DNA from: Paenibacillus rhizophilus | GTDB lineage: Bacteria; Bacillota; Bacilli; Paenibacillales; Paenibacillaceae | DNA: 64,000 nt | Assembly: GCF_003854965.1 (NCBI RefSeq) | Contig: NZ_RQPI01000019.1 | Span: forward strand, 1 to 64,000 | Reading direction: 5' to 3' | Part shown: positions 50,064-58,660 of the stretch, piece after piece | Layout of the letters: each line of letters starts with the position of its first letter | Position numbering within the stretch: the stretch's first letter is position 1 | Notes under the pieces: model-generated | The model's input: the letters and a program-made list of their open reading frames with translations, nothing else | The model's database searches: none | What the model was told of the DNA's origin: nothing | Program-made: the position numbers and the translations under genes

Positions 50064-51017
50064 GTGTTGTGGAGTCTGATTGCGATGGCGGCAATTCTCA
50101 TTTGCGCCGGCGGCGTAACCTATGCCGGGCTTTATTTTTACAAGGTGGCTGTTATGCGGGCCCCTAAAGTATTCATGAGCAATAATCCCGACCTAAAGAG
50201 CAATCCGCCCGTCGCGGGAGCTTCCTGGGGAGAAGGGCAGCAGTGGATTGCAAACCAACAAATCCGGAATTTGGAGCTGGTGTCGGACGACGGCTTGAAG
50301 CTGCGCGGATACTGGATTGCTTCGGACCGGGCCGAAGGGCGGACCGCGATTGTGGCCCACGGCTATTCGGGCAAGGGCAAGGACATGGGGGCGTACGCCA
50401 AAATCTACCGCGACGTGCTCGGGTTCAATGTTCTGATTCCCGACGCCAGAGGGCATGGGGAAAGCGAAGGCGGTTATATCGGCTTTGGCTGGCACGAGCG
50501 GCGCGATTATGTGCGCTGGATTCAGCGCGTAATCGAGGAGACGGGGACGGAGGCGCAGATCGTGCTGCACGGCGTATCGATGGGCGGGGCGACGGTGCTG
50601 ATGACCTCGGGAGAAGAGCTGCCGCCGCAGGTCAAGGCGGTTGTCGCCGACTGCGCCTACACCTCGGTCGCCGCCGAGCTGTCTTACCAGCTCCGGAGAA
50701 TGTACCGGCTGCCGAGCTTTCCTTTTCTGCAGAGCGCAAGCCTGGTGTCGCGCATCAAGGCCGGTTATTCCTTCCGCGAAGCCTCTGCGCTGAGACAGGT
50801 GCGCAGGGCGACGGTGCCGATTTTATTTATCCACGGAGACGCCGATACCTTCGTTCCCTATTTCATGCTGGACGAGCTGTATGACGCCTGCGGCAGTCCC
50901 AAGGAACGGCTGGCGGTGCACGGCGCCGGGCATGGAACGGCCTACGACACAGATAAGGGGACGTATATCCGCAAGGTGGCCGATTTTATCGGCAAGCATA
51001 CAAAGGCATCCCCGTAA
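50064..51017 (+). CDS. Membrane-anchored alpha/beta hydrolase (YqkD-like)
   Basis: 317 residues with one N-terminal membrane helix (about 3-25). The hydrolase fold has the conserved AIVAHGYSGKGKDM, PDARGHGESEGGYIGFGWHERRD, the nucleophile elbow LHGVSMGGATVL, LFIHGDADTFVPYFM with the acidic residue, and the catalytic histidine in VHGAGHGTAY. The substrate is unknown; an esterase/lipase-like role facing outside is inferred. The start is uncertain: GTG at 50064 is used with GGAGAAGG 15 nt upstream, but ATG at 50085 is possible. It is a single gene. Confidence 0.85.
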   Translation: MLWSLIAMAAILICAGGVTYAGLYFYKVAVMRAPKVFMSNNPDLKSNPPVAGASWGEGQQWIANQQIRNLELVSDDGLKLRGYWIASDRAEGRTAIVAHGYSGKGKDMGAYAKIYRDVLGFNVLIPDARGHGESEGGYIGFGWHERRDYVRWIQRVIEETGTEAQIVLHGVSMGGATVLMTSGEELPPQVKAVVADCAYTSVAAELSYQLRRMYRLPSFPFLQSASLVSRIKAGYSFREASALRQVRRATVPILFIHGDADTFVPYFMLDELYDACGSPKERLAVHGAGHGTAYDTDKGTYIRKVADFIGKHTKASP

Positions 51018-51025
51018 AATGGACA

Positions 51026-51060
51026 GCGCCCGGTATCCGCAAGCAGCGGTTACCGGGCGC
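51026..51060 (+). terminator. Probable terminator after the hydrolase gene
   Basis: GCGCCCGGTA pairs with TACCGGGCGC around a GC-rich loop; only a weak T run follows. Confidence 0.6.
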
Positions 51061-51488
51061 TTAGTATGTTGACGGAAACGGCGATGTCCGTAAGACAACG
51101 GGCTTCCGTTCAGTATATTTAATCCTCCCGCCGTTCGTGAGCAACGGGCTTCTTACTCCTCATATATTTCCAGCAGCCGTATGGCGATAATAGATTCTGC
51201 ATCCAAAACGACAAAAGCCCTACCTCTCTTTTGCCCTTGCGGCTCCAATGACCGCGCCAGTGCGAGTCGGAAAATCACAGGTTGAATATCATCTCATAAA
51301 TAAGGAAGAGTCGCATAAGAAAATGTAAAATTTTCAATAAAAGATACCGATAAACACAGTAAGTTGCTTCTGTGCGATCCTTTATTAGCGAATTATTAAT
51401 GTTGGGAAAATCAAATATTACTTTAGTATAGCGTATAACAAGATAAAACACAAACTAAATATTGAAGAAAAAGGAAAATGGAGGAGAC
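51061..51488. other. Intergenic region upstream of the HD-GYP gene
   Basis: AT-rich and noncoding. Short inverted words such as TGTAAAATTTTCA occur, with a possible TTGGGA/AGTATA pair near 51402-51431. No recognised riboswitch (the GEMM c-di-GMP motif was looked for) or small gene. Confidence 0.4.
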
Positions 51489-53012
51489 ATGAATATTTAT
51501 AAATCCTTTTTAAAAAAGCAGATCCTCCATTATTTATGCGGTTCCGGGGTAGCCGTCATTGCGGGGGGCGGCCTGCTGATGGGCGCCACGCTTGAGATAA
51601 GCGAGGCCGAGTATGGACGGCTGATCCTTAATTTATGCTTTTCGTTTGTCATTATGGTGTTTGCCGAGTTACGGCAGTTCAAAAAGCATATTGAGCCCAT
51701 CCGCCTTGCTTTCATTGAAGCGGAGCCTTCGCTTGAGATGCTGAGGAGCGCCTATTTGCGGACACACCGGCTGCCGATGCTGGCGGTCAAGCGTATTTTC
51801 GGTCCTCATCTGCTCGGTCTGTCGGTGCCGTCGAGCCTTGCTGCGGTCTGGATGATTCATTCGGGACTGCTCCATCTTCCCTATTCGTATATCGGCCTTG
51901 GGTTGATCGGAGCGGTATTGATTGCGAGCATGCATGCGCTGATCGAATTTTATCTGACCGAAGCGGCCATTCCCGTCCTGGTGCGGCACTTCCGGGAGGA
52001 GGCGCTGACAAGGCATAAGGTCGACTTCTCGCTGGAGGAGCACAGTTATGTGTCCATCGGCCCCAAGTTTCTGATCAGCTGTACGCTGATTGGAACCTTT
52101 CCGCTTTTTTTATTCAGCGTGATGACCCAGGTGCGGCTGGGCAGTCTCAGCGGAGCGTCGATGCGCACCTATTGGGCGTGGGCGGGCCTTGTGGTTATGC
52201 TGGGCATTCTTTTCTCCATGATCGCCGCCCTTCTCCTGACGCGCAGCGTGCAGCGGCCCATCCAGCAGTTGTACGCGGCGATGAATGAAGTCAAAGACGG
52301 CCGTCTGCTGCAGCTGCAGAATCACTACTCGGATGAGTTCTCCCGGCTGGTGGCGGGATTCAACATGATGACCAAGGGCCTTCAGGTCCGCGAGCGCCAG
52401 AACCGGCAGATGCTGGACAGCCTGTTCACAACGCTCGCGGTGGCGCTTGACGCCAGGGACTCGTATACGGCCGGCCATTCGGTCCGCGTGGCGGAATATT
52501 CCGTCATTATCGGACAACTCTCAGGGATGCGCGGCCAGGAGCTCGACAACCTTCACAAAAGCGCTCTTCTGCATGACATCGGAAAGATTGGAGTACGGGA
52601 CAGCGTGCTGTTCAAGGAAGGGAAGCTTACGGACGAGGAGTTCGGCCAGATTAAGAGCCATCCCGTGCTTGGTGTAAATATTCTCGGCCAGATTGAGCCT
52701 CAGGAGAAAATAGCGCCCTACCTCGGCGGTGTGCGTTCGCATCATGAACGTTATGACGGAAAAGGATATCCCGACGGGCTGAGCGGAGACGGCATCCCGC
52801 TGTTTGGCCGGATTATCGCGGTTGCCGACGCTTATGACGCGATGACCTCGGATCGTCCTTACCGTAAAGGCATAGCCCATGAGCAGGCGCTTGCCATATT
52901 GGAGAAAGGAAGAGGGACCCAGTGGGACCCGGAATTTGCGGCGCTGTTCCTGTCCTATTTCGGTAAAATATGCGGCACCAGAGGCGAGGGTTATCCTGAA
53001 AAAACCGGATAA
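51489..53012 (+). CDS. HAMP-HD-GYP domain protein (probable c-di-GMP phosphodiesterase)
   Basis: 507 residues with about six N-terminal membrane helices (15-255), a HAMP linker (about 255-308) and a C-terminal HD-GYP domain (about 320-500). The metal site is L-L-H-D-I-G-K-I-G (H362, D363), with HHERYDGKGYPDGLSG carrying the GYP signature and ADAYDAMTSDRPYRKG at the end. Such proteins cut c-di-GMP to GMP or pGpG. The ATG at 51489 follows GGAGGAG; the ATG at 51462 has no site. It is transcribed alone, with a terminator overlapping the stop. Confidence 0.92.
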   Translation: MNIYKSFLKKQILHYLCGSGVAVIAGGGLLMGATLEISEAEYGRLILNLCFSFVIMVFAELRQFKKHIEPIRLAFIEAEPSLEMLRSAYLRTHRLPMLAVKRIFGPHLLGLSVPSSLAAVWMIHSGLLHLPYSYIGLGLIGAVLIASMHALIEFYLTEAAIPVLVRHFREEALTRHKVDFSLEEHSYVSIGPKFLISCTLIGTFPLFLFSVMTQVRLGSLSGASMRTYWAWAGLVVMLGILFSMIAALLLTRSVQRPIQQLYAAMNEVKDGRLLQLQNHYSDEFSRLVAGFNMMTKGLQVRERQNRQMLDSLFTTLAVALDARDSYTAGHSVRVAEYSVIIGQLSGMRGQELDNLHKSALLHDIGKIGVRDSVLFKEGKLTDEEFGQIKSHPVLGVNILGQIEPQEKIAPYLGGVRSHHERYDGKGYPDGLSGDGIPLFGRIIAVADAYDAMTSDRPYRKGIAHEQALAILEKGRGTQWDPEFAALFLSYFGKICGTRGEGYPEKTG

Positions 53013-53022
53013 TCCTTTTTTT
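52988..53022 (+). terminator. Terminator overlapping the HD-GYP stop codon
   Basis: GGGTTATCC pairs with GGATAATCC, followed by TTTTTTT. The stop codon lies inside the hairpin. Confidence 0.8.
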
Positions 53023-53088
53023 CTACAATGATAAATATACATTTTTGTGAAGTCCGCCGGAAATTGGGCAATCAAACTTTCGCTTTCA

Positions 53089-53117
53089 TTGAAGGATTTA
53101 GAGCAGACCGTTATAAT
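53089..53117 (+). promoter_or_regulatory. Promoter of the EET-like gene cluster
   Basis: TTGAAG (53089-53094), a 17-nt spacer and a perfect TATAAT (53112-53117), 45 nt before the first gene. No FNR or Rex palindrome was seen here. Confidence 0.7.
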
Positions 53118-53162
53118 TAATAAGTCTGGTTATTATTTAATTAAAAAATAAGGGAGAATTTT

Positions 53163-53540
53163 ATGAAACGCGCAGATATGCTGCTGGTTGCCGTCGTATT
53201 GATTGCTGCGCTCGCTTTTCTTGTCCCCCGTTATATCGGCACAGATGCCAAGGGGAAAGAGCTGGTAGCCAATATTACGGTGGACGGCAAGCATTACCGT
53301 ACCGTAAAGCTGACCAAAGAAGAACAGACCATTGATATCCGGACGGAACGCGGCTATAACATCCTTAAAGTGCATGACTATGGCATAGAGATGTATGATG
53401 CGGACTGCCCCGACAAGGTATGTCTGGGGTTCGGATTTATTTCCCTGCCCAAGCAGACGATTGTTTGTCTGCCGCATCGGGTTCTGGTGGAAATCGCAAG
53501 TCAGACGGGGGAGGACGAAATAGATGGGATTGTCAGGTAG
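53163..53540 (+). CDS. NusG domain II protein (EetA-like)
   Basis: A 125-residue protein. An N-terminal membrane anchor (ADMLLVAVVLIAALAFLVPRYIG) precedes an extracytoplasmic beta-domain with DYGIEMYDADCPDKVCLGFGFISLP and IVCLPHRVLVEI, where three Cys and a His recall the NusG_II/EetA family. In Listeria, EetA is a membrane-associated protein needed for extracellular electron transfer. AGGGAG precedes the start. It overlaps the next gene by 17 nt, so the two are coupled. Function here is inferred from the neighbourhood. Confidence 0.8.
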   Translation: MKRADMLLVAVVLIAALAFLVPRYIGTDAKGKELVANITVDGKHYRTVKLTKEEQTIDIRTERGYNILKVHDYGIEMYDADCPDKVCLGFGFISLPKQTIVCLPHRVLVEIASQTGEDEIDGIVR

Positions 53541-54075
53541 CGAATCGACCCAGGCGCTGAAGAAGACGGTCATTATCGCGATCTTTTCCGCGGTTGCCGT
53601 CGTGCTGGGCATCGTGGAAGCCCAAATTCCTTTATCCGCGATGGGACTGATGCCGGGGGCGAAGCTGGGCTTTGCCAACATTATGATTTTGACCTGCATT
53701 TATTTTTTGCGCGGACGCGACGCTTTTATGCTCGTTATACTGAAAACGCTTCTTACCGCTTTTATCCTGGGCACCTTCTCCAGTCTGCTGTTCAGCTTGT
53801 TCGGCTCGTTGCTCAGCTTTGCGGTCATGTTCCTTCTGATGAAGGGAGGGCGCAATCGGCTGAGTCTGATCGGGGTCAGCATCGCGGGCAGCATCGCCCA
53901 TAATATCGGGCAGCTGGCTGCGGCGTCCATCGTGATGGGCACCTCAAGCATTCTGTATTATTTGCCGATCCTGCTGGTGACCGGGATTGTCACCGGCATC
54001 GCGGTCGGCTATGCGGTTCGTTATTTGGTGTCCTCATTGTCCAAAATATCGCTGTTCGAGGAATTTTTACGCTAA
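53524..54075 (+). CDS. Gx transporter family membrane protein (EetB-like)
   Basis: A 183-residue protein with five or six hydrophobic helices, opening GSESTQALKKTVIIAIFSAVAVVLGIVEAQIPLS and containing MPGAKLGFANIMIL. This is the family often annotated as heptaprenyl diphosphate synthase component I but resembling ECF S-components (Gx transporters). EetB is the Listeria counterpart. Placed between eetA-like and ecfAA-ecfT, it is the likely substrate-capture subunit of the ECF transporter; the ligand (flavin or quinone precursor) is unknown. Confidence 0.82.
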   Translation: MGLSGSESTQALKKTVIIAIFSAVAVVLGIVEAQIPLSAMGLMPGAKLGFANIMILTCIYFLRGRDAFMLVILKTLLTAFILGTFSSLLFSLFGSLLSFAVMFLLMKGGRNRLSLIGVSIAGSIAHNIGQLAAASIVMGTSSILYYLPILLVTGIVTGIAVGYAVRYLVSSLSKISLFEEFLR

Positions 54076-54107
54076 GCGCCTTCACAGCCGCTGGGAGGAT
54101 GAACAAC

Positions 54108-54974
54108 ATGAATGAAAGGGACCGGAAGGGGCATTCCGCAGAGCATGGCCCTGACGCTATCGTGCTGAAGGACGTGTCATTCGGTTATGATCCGGAGAAT
54201 CCGATCCTGCACGGCCTCTCGCTGCGCATTCCGCAGGGACAGTGGGTCAGCCTGGTCGGCGAGAGCGGCTCGGGCAAATCGACGCTGGTGAAACTGCTGA
54301 ACGCGCTGCTTCCCAAAAGCGCCGGGGAAATTACCGTGTGCGGCGAGAAGCTGAGCGAAGAAAGCATCTTAAGCATTCGCCGGACAATCGGTATGGTATT
54401 CCAGAATCCGGATAACCAGTTCGTCGGGGAAACGGTGGAGGAGGATATTCTTTTTGGTCTGGAAGGGTTGTGTCTGTCTCGGGAGGAGATGGACCGCCGT
54501 CTGCGGCTCTATGCCGGCAAGCTCGGGATTTCCGGTCTGCTGGCAAAGCACCCCGGGGAGCTGTCCGGGGGGCAGAAGCAGCGGGTCGCGATTGTCTCCA
54601 TTCTTGCCATGGAGCCGGGCGTCGTCATCTTTGACGAGGCCTCTTCCATGTTGGATGAAGAGAGCAGGAACGGGCTGCTGGACATTTTGAGGGACATGCA
54701 TGCCGAAGGGTATACGATTCTCATGATCACGCATGATGCCGATGAAATCCTGGCCTCGCAGCGCGTGCTCGCGCTGTGCGGAGGCGGTCTGGCGGGGGAT
54801 ATGACGCCGGCTGAGCTGTTCCGCAGCCCCGGGCTGATGGAAGAGTGCCGCCTGCACGCGCCGTACGCCTGGGAGCTGAGCCGCAAGCTTGAGGCCCTGG
54901 GCCTTGCGATCGGCGTTCCCGCCAGTGAAAAGGAGTTAGTAGAAACGCTATGGCCATTCAACTGCAGCAAGTAA
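54108..54974 (+). CDS. ecfA: ECF transporter ATPase (EcfA)
   Basis: A 288-residue cytoplasmic ATPase that energises vitamin or cofactor uptake. Walker A is GESGSGKST (51-59), the signature LSGGQKQRVAIVSILAM, and Walker B VVIFDEASSMLDEE. FQNPDNQFVGETVEEDILFGLEG is the EcfA Q-loop region. The ATG at 54108 is preferred, since GGGAGG abuts the ATG at 54099. It overlaps the second ATPase gene by 25 nt. It is co-transcribed with the EetB-like gene, EcfA2 and EcfT. Confidence 0.93.
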   Translation: MNERDRKGHSAEHGPDAIVLKDVSFGYDPENPILHGLSLRIPQGQWVSLVGESGSGKSTLVKLLNALLPKSAGEITVCGEKLSEESILSIRRTIGMVFQNPDNQFVGETVEEDILFGLEGLCLSREEMDRRLRLYAGKLGISGLLAKHPGELSGGQKQRVAIVSILAMEPGVVIFDEASSMLDEESRNGLLDILRDMHAEGYTILMITHDADEILASQRVLALCGGGLAGDMTPAELFRSPGLMEECRLHAPYAWELSRKLEALGLAIGVPASEKELVETLWPFNCSK

Positions 54975-55846
54975 GCTATACGTATTCGGAGCGGAGTCTG
55001 TGGCGGCAGACGGCGCTGCATGGAATCGATTTCGAACTTCCCCAAGGGACGATGGTCGGCATCGCAGGAGCCACCGGCTCCGGCAAATCGACGCTGCTTC
55101 AGCTGCTCAACGGGATCTTAAGGCCGACGCAGGGAACGGTGTCGGTTCTGGATATTACACTCCGGGCTGGGGAGAAGGCGCCCAAGCTGCTGCCGCTAAG
55201 GCGGCGTGTCGGGCTGGTCTTCCAATTTCCGGAGCAGCAGATGTTCGCGGAGACGGTGGAGAAGGATCTGTGCTTCGGCCCGCTCAACTTCGGCATGAGT
55301 CCGGATGAGGCGCGGGAACGCGCCTGCCGGGCGATGCTTGATATGGGGCTGGACCTTGCGCTGCTGGAACGCAATCCGTTCCGCCTCAGCGGCGGGCAAA
55401 TGCGAAAGGCGGCCATCGCTTCGGTGCTGGCCGCCGATCCCGAGATTGTCGTGCTGGACGAGCCGACGGCCTCGCTGGACCCGGTCAGCCGCAAGGAACT
55501 GATCGGGCTCCTCACGCGTCTGTGCCGGGAACGCGGGCGGACCGTCATTATCGTCACACACCGGATGGACGAGCTTCTGCCCTATGCCGACCGCTGGGTC
55601 ATTCTTGACCAGGGCCGGTCCGTCTTTCAGGGCAGCGTCCGGGAACTGGCGGCGGACCCGTCTTTGCTGACGCGCTGCGGTCTGGCGGTGCCGGACTCTC
55701 TGCGCTACTGGCGGGCGGTCGCGGACCGGCTGGGTCTTGAAGACGAAGAACCGAGGCTGACGCCGGAAGGACTGGCGGAGCTTATTGTGTCGAGGGAAAG
55801 CGGTAGTTCCGGCCGGGTTGGCGAAAAGGGGACCGGCCATGAATGA
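54950..55846 (+). CDS. ecfA: ECF transporter ATPase (second EcfA)
   Basis: A 298-residue ATPase forming the heterodimer with the preceding one. Walker A is GATGSGKST (40-48), Q-loop FQFPEQQMFAETVEKDLCFGP, signature LSGGQMRKAAIASVLA and Walker B IVVLDEPTASLDP. An AAAAGGAG site lies inside the previous gene. The end overlaps the EcfT start by 8 nt, giving tight coupling of all three ECF core subunits. Confidence 0.93.
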   Translation: MAIQLQQVSYTYSERSLWRQTALHGIDFELPQGTMVGIAGATGSGKSTLLQLLNGILRPTQGTVSVLDITLRAGEKAPKLLPLRRRVGLVFQFPEQQMFAETVEKDLCFGPLNFGMSPDEARERACRAMLDMGLDLALLERNPFRLSGGQMRKAAIASVLAADPEIVVLDEPTASLDPVSRKELIGLLTRLCRERGRTVIIVTHRMDELLPYADRWVILDQGRSVFQGSVRELAADPSLLTRCGLAVPDSLRYWRAVADRLGLEDEEPRLTPEGLAELIVSRESGSSGRVGEKGTGHE

Positions 55847-56630
55847 TCGTTTGCTGCTCGGCAGAAGCATTGAGACCGGCTCCTGGGTGCATAAGCTGGA
55901 CCCCCGGTCGAAACTTATCGGCATGCTGCTGTACGTCGCTGCCATTTTGTTGTCCCGGTCCTGGCCGGCCATGGCGCTGCTTGCCGTATTCTCGGTGGTG
56001 GTGGCGGTTTCCACCCGGATTCCGCTGCAATATTATTTGAAAGCGGCCAAGCCGCTTCGATATTTAATGCTGTTTATTTTTATCGTCCAGCTGCTGACGG
56101 TCAAGGAAGGGGCGGCGCTGCTGACCATCGGCTCCTTCTCCCTTCATGAGGCCGGACTCAGGCTTGGCGCGTTCGCTGTCATACGCACGTTCCTGCTGGT
56201 CGCCTTTACCGCGCTGCTGACGTTCACAACCACTCCGGCCCGGCTGAACCAGGGCCTGGAGGGGATTTTGTCGCCGCTGCGGTTCATTGGGTTTTCTCCG
56301 GGCCGCTTTACGCTGATGGTCAGCCTCGCCCTGCGGTTTATTCCGACCATTCTGGATGAGGTGCAGATTGTTCTGAAGGCGCAGGCCTCGCGCGGCGCCG
56401 ATTTAAGCGAGCTGCCGTTTAAGGAGAAAGGCCGGATGCTGGTGACGCTGCTTGTTCCCGTCATTGCCGGAGCGTTCCGGCGCGCGCAGGACCTGGTCTA
56501 TTCCATGGAAGCCCGGGGCTTCCGGATGGATGCTCCCCGTTCGCGGTATCATCGACTGAGGTGGGGCTGGGCCGATACTTTTTTTATCGCTATGTTTATT
56601 ATGCTGGGCATTGCAGCTGCCATCCTGTGA
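55839..56630 (+). CDS. ecfT: ECF transporter transmembrane subunit (EcfT)
   Basis: A 263-residue membrane subunit linking the ATPases to an S-component. It opens MNDRLLLGRSIETGSWVHKLDPRSKLIGMLL, with the conserved HKLDPRSKL, and has about five helices. The cytoplasmic coupling helices include LKAQASRGAD and SMEARGFRM, the two Ala-Arg-Gly motifs that dock onto EcfA. AAGGGG precedes the ATG. The next gene (U32) follows after 37 nt with its own site. Confidence 0.93.
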   Translation: MNDRLLLGRSIETGSWVHKLDPRSKLIGMLLYVAAILLSRSWPAMALLAVFSVVVAVSTRIPLQYYLKAAKPLRYLMLFIFIVQLLTVKEGAALLTIGSFSLHEAGLRLGAFAVIRTFLLVAFTALLTFTTTPARLNQGLEGILSPLRFIGFSPGRFTLMVSLALRFIPTILDEVQIVLKAQASRGADLSELPFKEKGRMLVTLLVPVIAGAFRRAQDLVYSMEARGFRMDAPRSRYHRLRWGWADTFFIAMFIMLGIAAAIL

Positions 56631-56667
56631 ATAGGAAAGCACCAGGAGAGTCTAAGGAGGAACACGA

Positions 56668-58599
56668 ATGACGCGTTATTTTAACGGAAGAGAAATTGAA
56701 CTGCTGGCCCCGGCCGGCACTTTTGAGATTTTTAAAGAGGTTGTGCAATCCCGCTGCGATGCGGTCTATCTTGGCGGCCCCGTGCTGAATATGAGAATGA
56801 TGCGTAAGGGCTACAATTTATCTCTGGAGGAGATTGCGGAGGCGCTGGACATCGCCCATGGTCTTGGTAAAAAGGTGTATATCACCGTCAACAACCTGTT
56901 CAGCGAACAGGAGATCGAAGAAGCCCGCGAATACCTGACTTATCTGGAGAGCGTCCGTCCGGACGCGCTGATCGTGCAGGATCTGGCGGTGCCGGAGCTG
57001 ATCCGGGAGATGGGGCTTACGCTGCCCATCCATGCTTCGGTCATGATGAATGTGCATAATTTGGAGATGATCCACGCGCTGCGCGACCTTGGCGTAAGCC
57101 GCGTCGTCACCTCGCGGGAGATGGACCTGCAGACGGCGAAGCTGTTGGGCTCGGCAAGCGGAATGGAGCTGGAGTATTTCGTCCACGGCGATATGTGCTC
57201 CGTCCACGGCGCAAACTGCTATTACAGTTCCCATGTATTCGGGATGAGCAGCAACCGGGGCAAATGCATGAAGCCCTGCCGCTGGGATTACCGGATTAAA
57301 AAGGACGGCTACATCTTCCCTGCGGAATACCCGCTCGCGGTCAAGGATATGTTCATGTACGAGAATCTGCCCGAGCTGATCGAATCGGGAATCACCTCCT
57401 TCAAAATCGAAGGCCGCATGCGCGACAAAGATTTTATGGTTATGCTCGTCAACAGCTACGGCGAGGCGATCGACCGGTATATCGATGATCCTGCCGGTTT
57501 TGACCGGACGGTGGATTCGAAGCTGCTGTACAACAACCGCAAGCGTGATTTCTCCACCGCTTATGCGTTCGGAAAGCCGGGACTCCGGAACATTAACCGG
57601 CGGTTCGAAGGGACCGGCAAATTCTACAGCACGGGCAAGGTGTTCAGCACGCCGACTGCGGAACGCGAGCTGTCCGAAGAGCGTGTGGAGCAGCTGCGGG
57701 AACGGCTGGCGGCGGAGGGGAATCGAGAACGTGAGCGGATGAAGCCCGAGCTTGCGGTACGCGTCAACAACATGGCGCAGGCTAAGGCCGCCCTGGAAGC
57801 AGGGGTGGAGCATCTGTATCTGTCCGGCGATGTCTACGAGCCCGACCGTCCGTTCACCAAGCGCGACATTATGGAACTGGGCGCGATCAGAGGGGAAACG
57901 AAGCTGGTTCTGGGCCTGCCGCGAATGATGACGGAGCTGCATTTTGACCAATACGACCAGTTGCTGATTCATGGAGAACGTCTCCCGATTGACGGACTGC
58001 TCGCAACGAATCTTGGCGCAATCCGCCGCTATAACAGAGCGGGATATCCGTTGATCGGTGACTCCAGCCTTAATATTTACAATACCCTTGCCGCCGGGCT
58101 GTACGCAGGGCTTGGACTTCAGCGGATTTCCATATCGCCCGAAATGACGCTGGAGCATTTTGCTGCCTTTGCCCCCCGCTGCGCGCTGCCGCTGGAGATG
58201 GTGGTTCACGGCACGCCTGCGCTGATGTACATGGAGCATGATTTATATGAAAATACCGAAGTGATGGAACCGATCGGCGAGGAAGACAATCTCTATGTGG
58301 GCAATGACGTGCTTGTTCTGATGACCGACAAAGGGGAAAATCCGGTGTACCGCGATCAGCATGGCCGCTGCCATCTGCTGTTCTCCAAAGAGCTGTGCTA
58401 TTTGCCGATGCTGGACGAGCTGAATACGGCGGGCATTTCCTGTTTCCGCATCGAGGGAGCGACCTATTCACCGGAGCAGCTGCATGCGATACTGAGTGCT
58501 TATCGGCACTCGATAAACGGCGTTTCCGGAGAGAAGGATGCAGACGGCCTGCAGCCTTTCTATGCGGGCTATACACTGGGATCGTTGCAATTTAATTAA
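56668..58599 (+). CDS. U32-family peptidase-like protein with four-cysteine motif
   Basis: 643 residues, starting IELLAPAGTFEIFKEVVQSRCDAVYLGG, the U32 signature. Four cysteines (C177, C184, C200, C204; spacing x6, x15, x3) in FVHGDMCSVHG and GKCMKPC match the iron-sulfur site of UbiU/UbiV, TrhP and RlhA. Length is like E. coli RlhA, with an extra C-terminal beta-domain. Members hydroxylate RNA or quinone precursors without oxygen. Here it sits between ECF genes and quinone/prenyl genes, which hints at a role in quinone or redox metabolism, but RNA hydroxylation is equally possible. The start has AAGGAGG. Confidence 0.85.
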   Translation: MTRYFNGREIELLAPAGTFEIFKEVVQSRCDAVYLGGPVLNMRMMRKGYNLSLEEIAEALDIAHGLGKKVYITVNNLFSEQEIEEAREYLTYLESVRPDALIVQDLAVPELIREMGLTLPIHASVMMNVHNLEMIHALRDLGVSRVVTSREMDLQTAKLLGSASGMELEYFVHGDMCSVHGANCYYSSHVFGMSSNRGKCMKPCRWDYRIKKDGYIFPAEYPLAVKDMFMYENLPELIESGITSFKIEGRMRDKDFMVMLVNSYGEAIDRYIDDPAGFDRTVDSKLLYNNRKRDFSTAYAFGKPGLRNINRRFEGTGKFYSTGKVFSTPTAERELSEERVEQLRERLAAEGNRERERMKPELAVRVNNMAQAKAALEAGVEHLYLSGDVYEPDRPFTKRDIMELGAIRGETKLVLGLPRMMTELHFDQYDQLLIHGERLPIDGLLATNLGAIRRYNRAGYPLIGDSSLNIYNTLAAGLYAGLGLQRISISPEMTLEHFAAFAPRCALPLEMVVHGTPALMYMEHDLYENTEVMEPIGEEDNLYVGNDVLVLMTDKGENPVYRDQHGRCHLLFSKELCYLPMLDELNTAGISCFRIEGATYSPEQLHAILSAYRHSINGVSGEKDADGLQPFYAGYTLGSLQFN

Positions 58600-58660
58600 C
58601 GTTTGCGGAGCGCTCTGCGGCAAGTGATTGGACGGTGTTTTCAGAAAAGGGGGACTGGAT

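Noticed and set aside
56818..58239. A 473-residue open frame on the minus strand opposite the U32 gene
   Set aside because: Translation is His/Arg/Gln-rich with no domain, and the sense gene is well supported.
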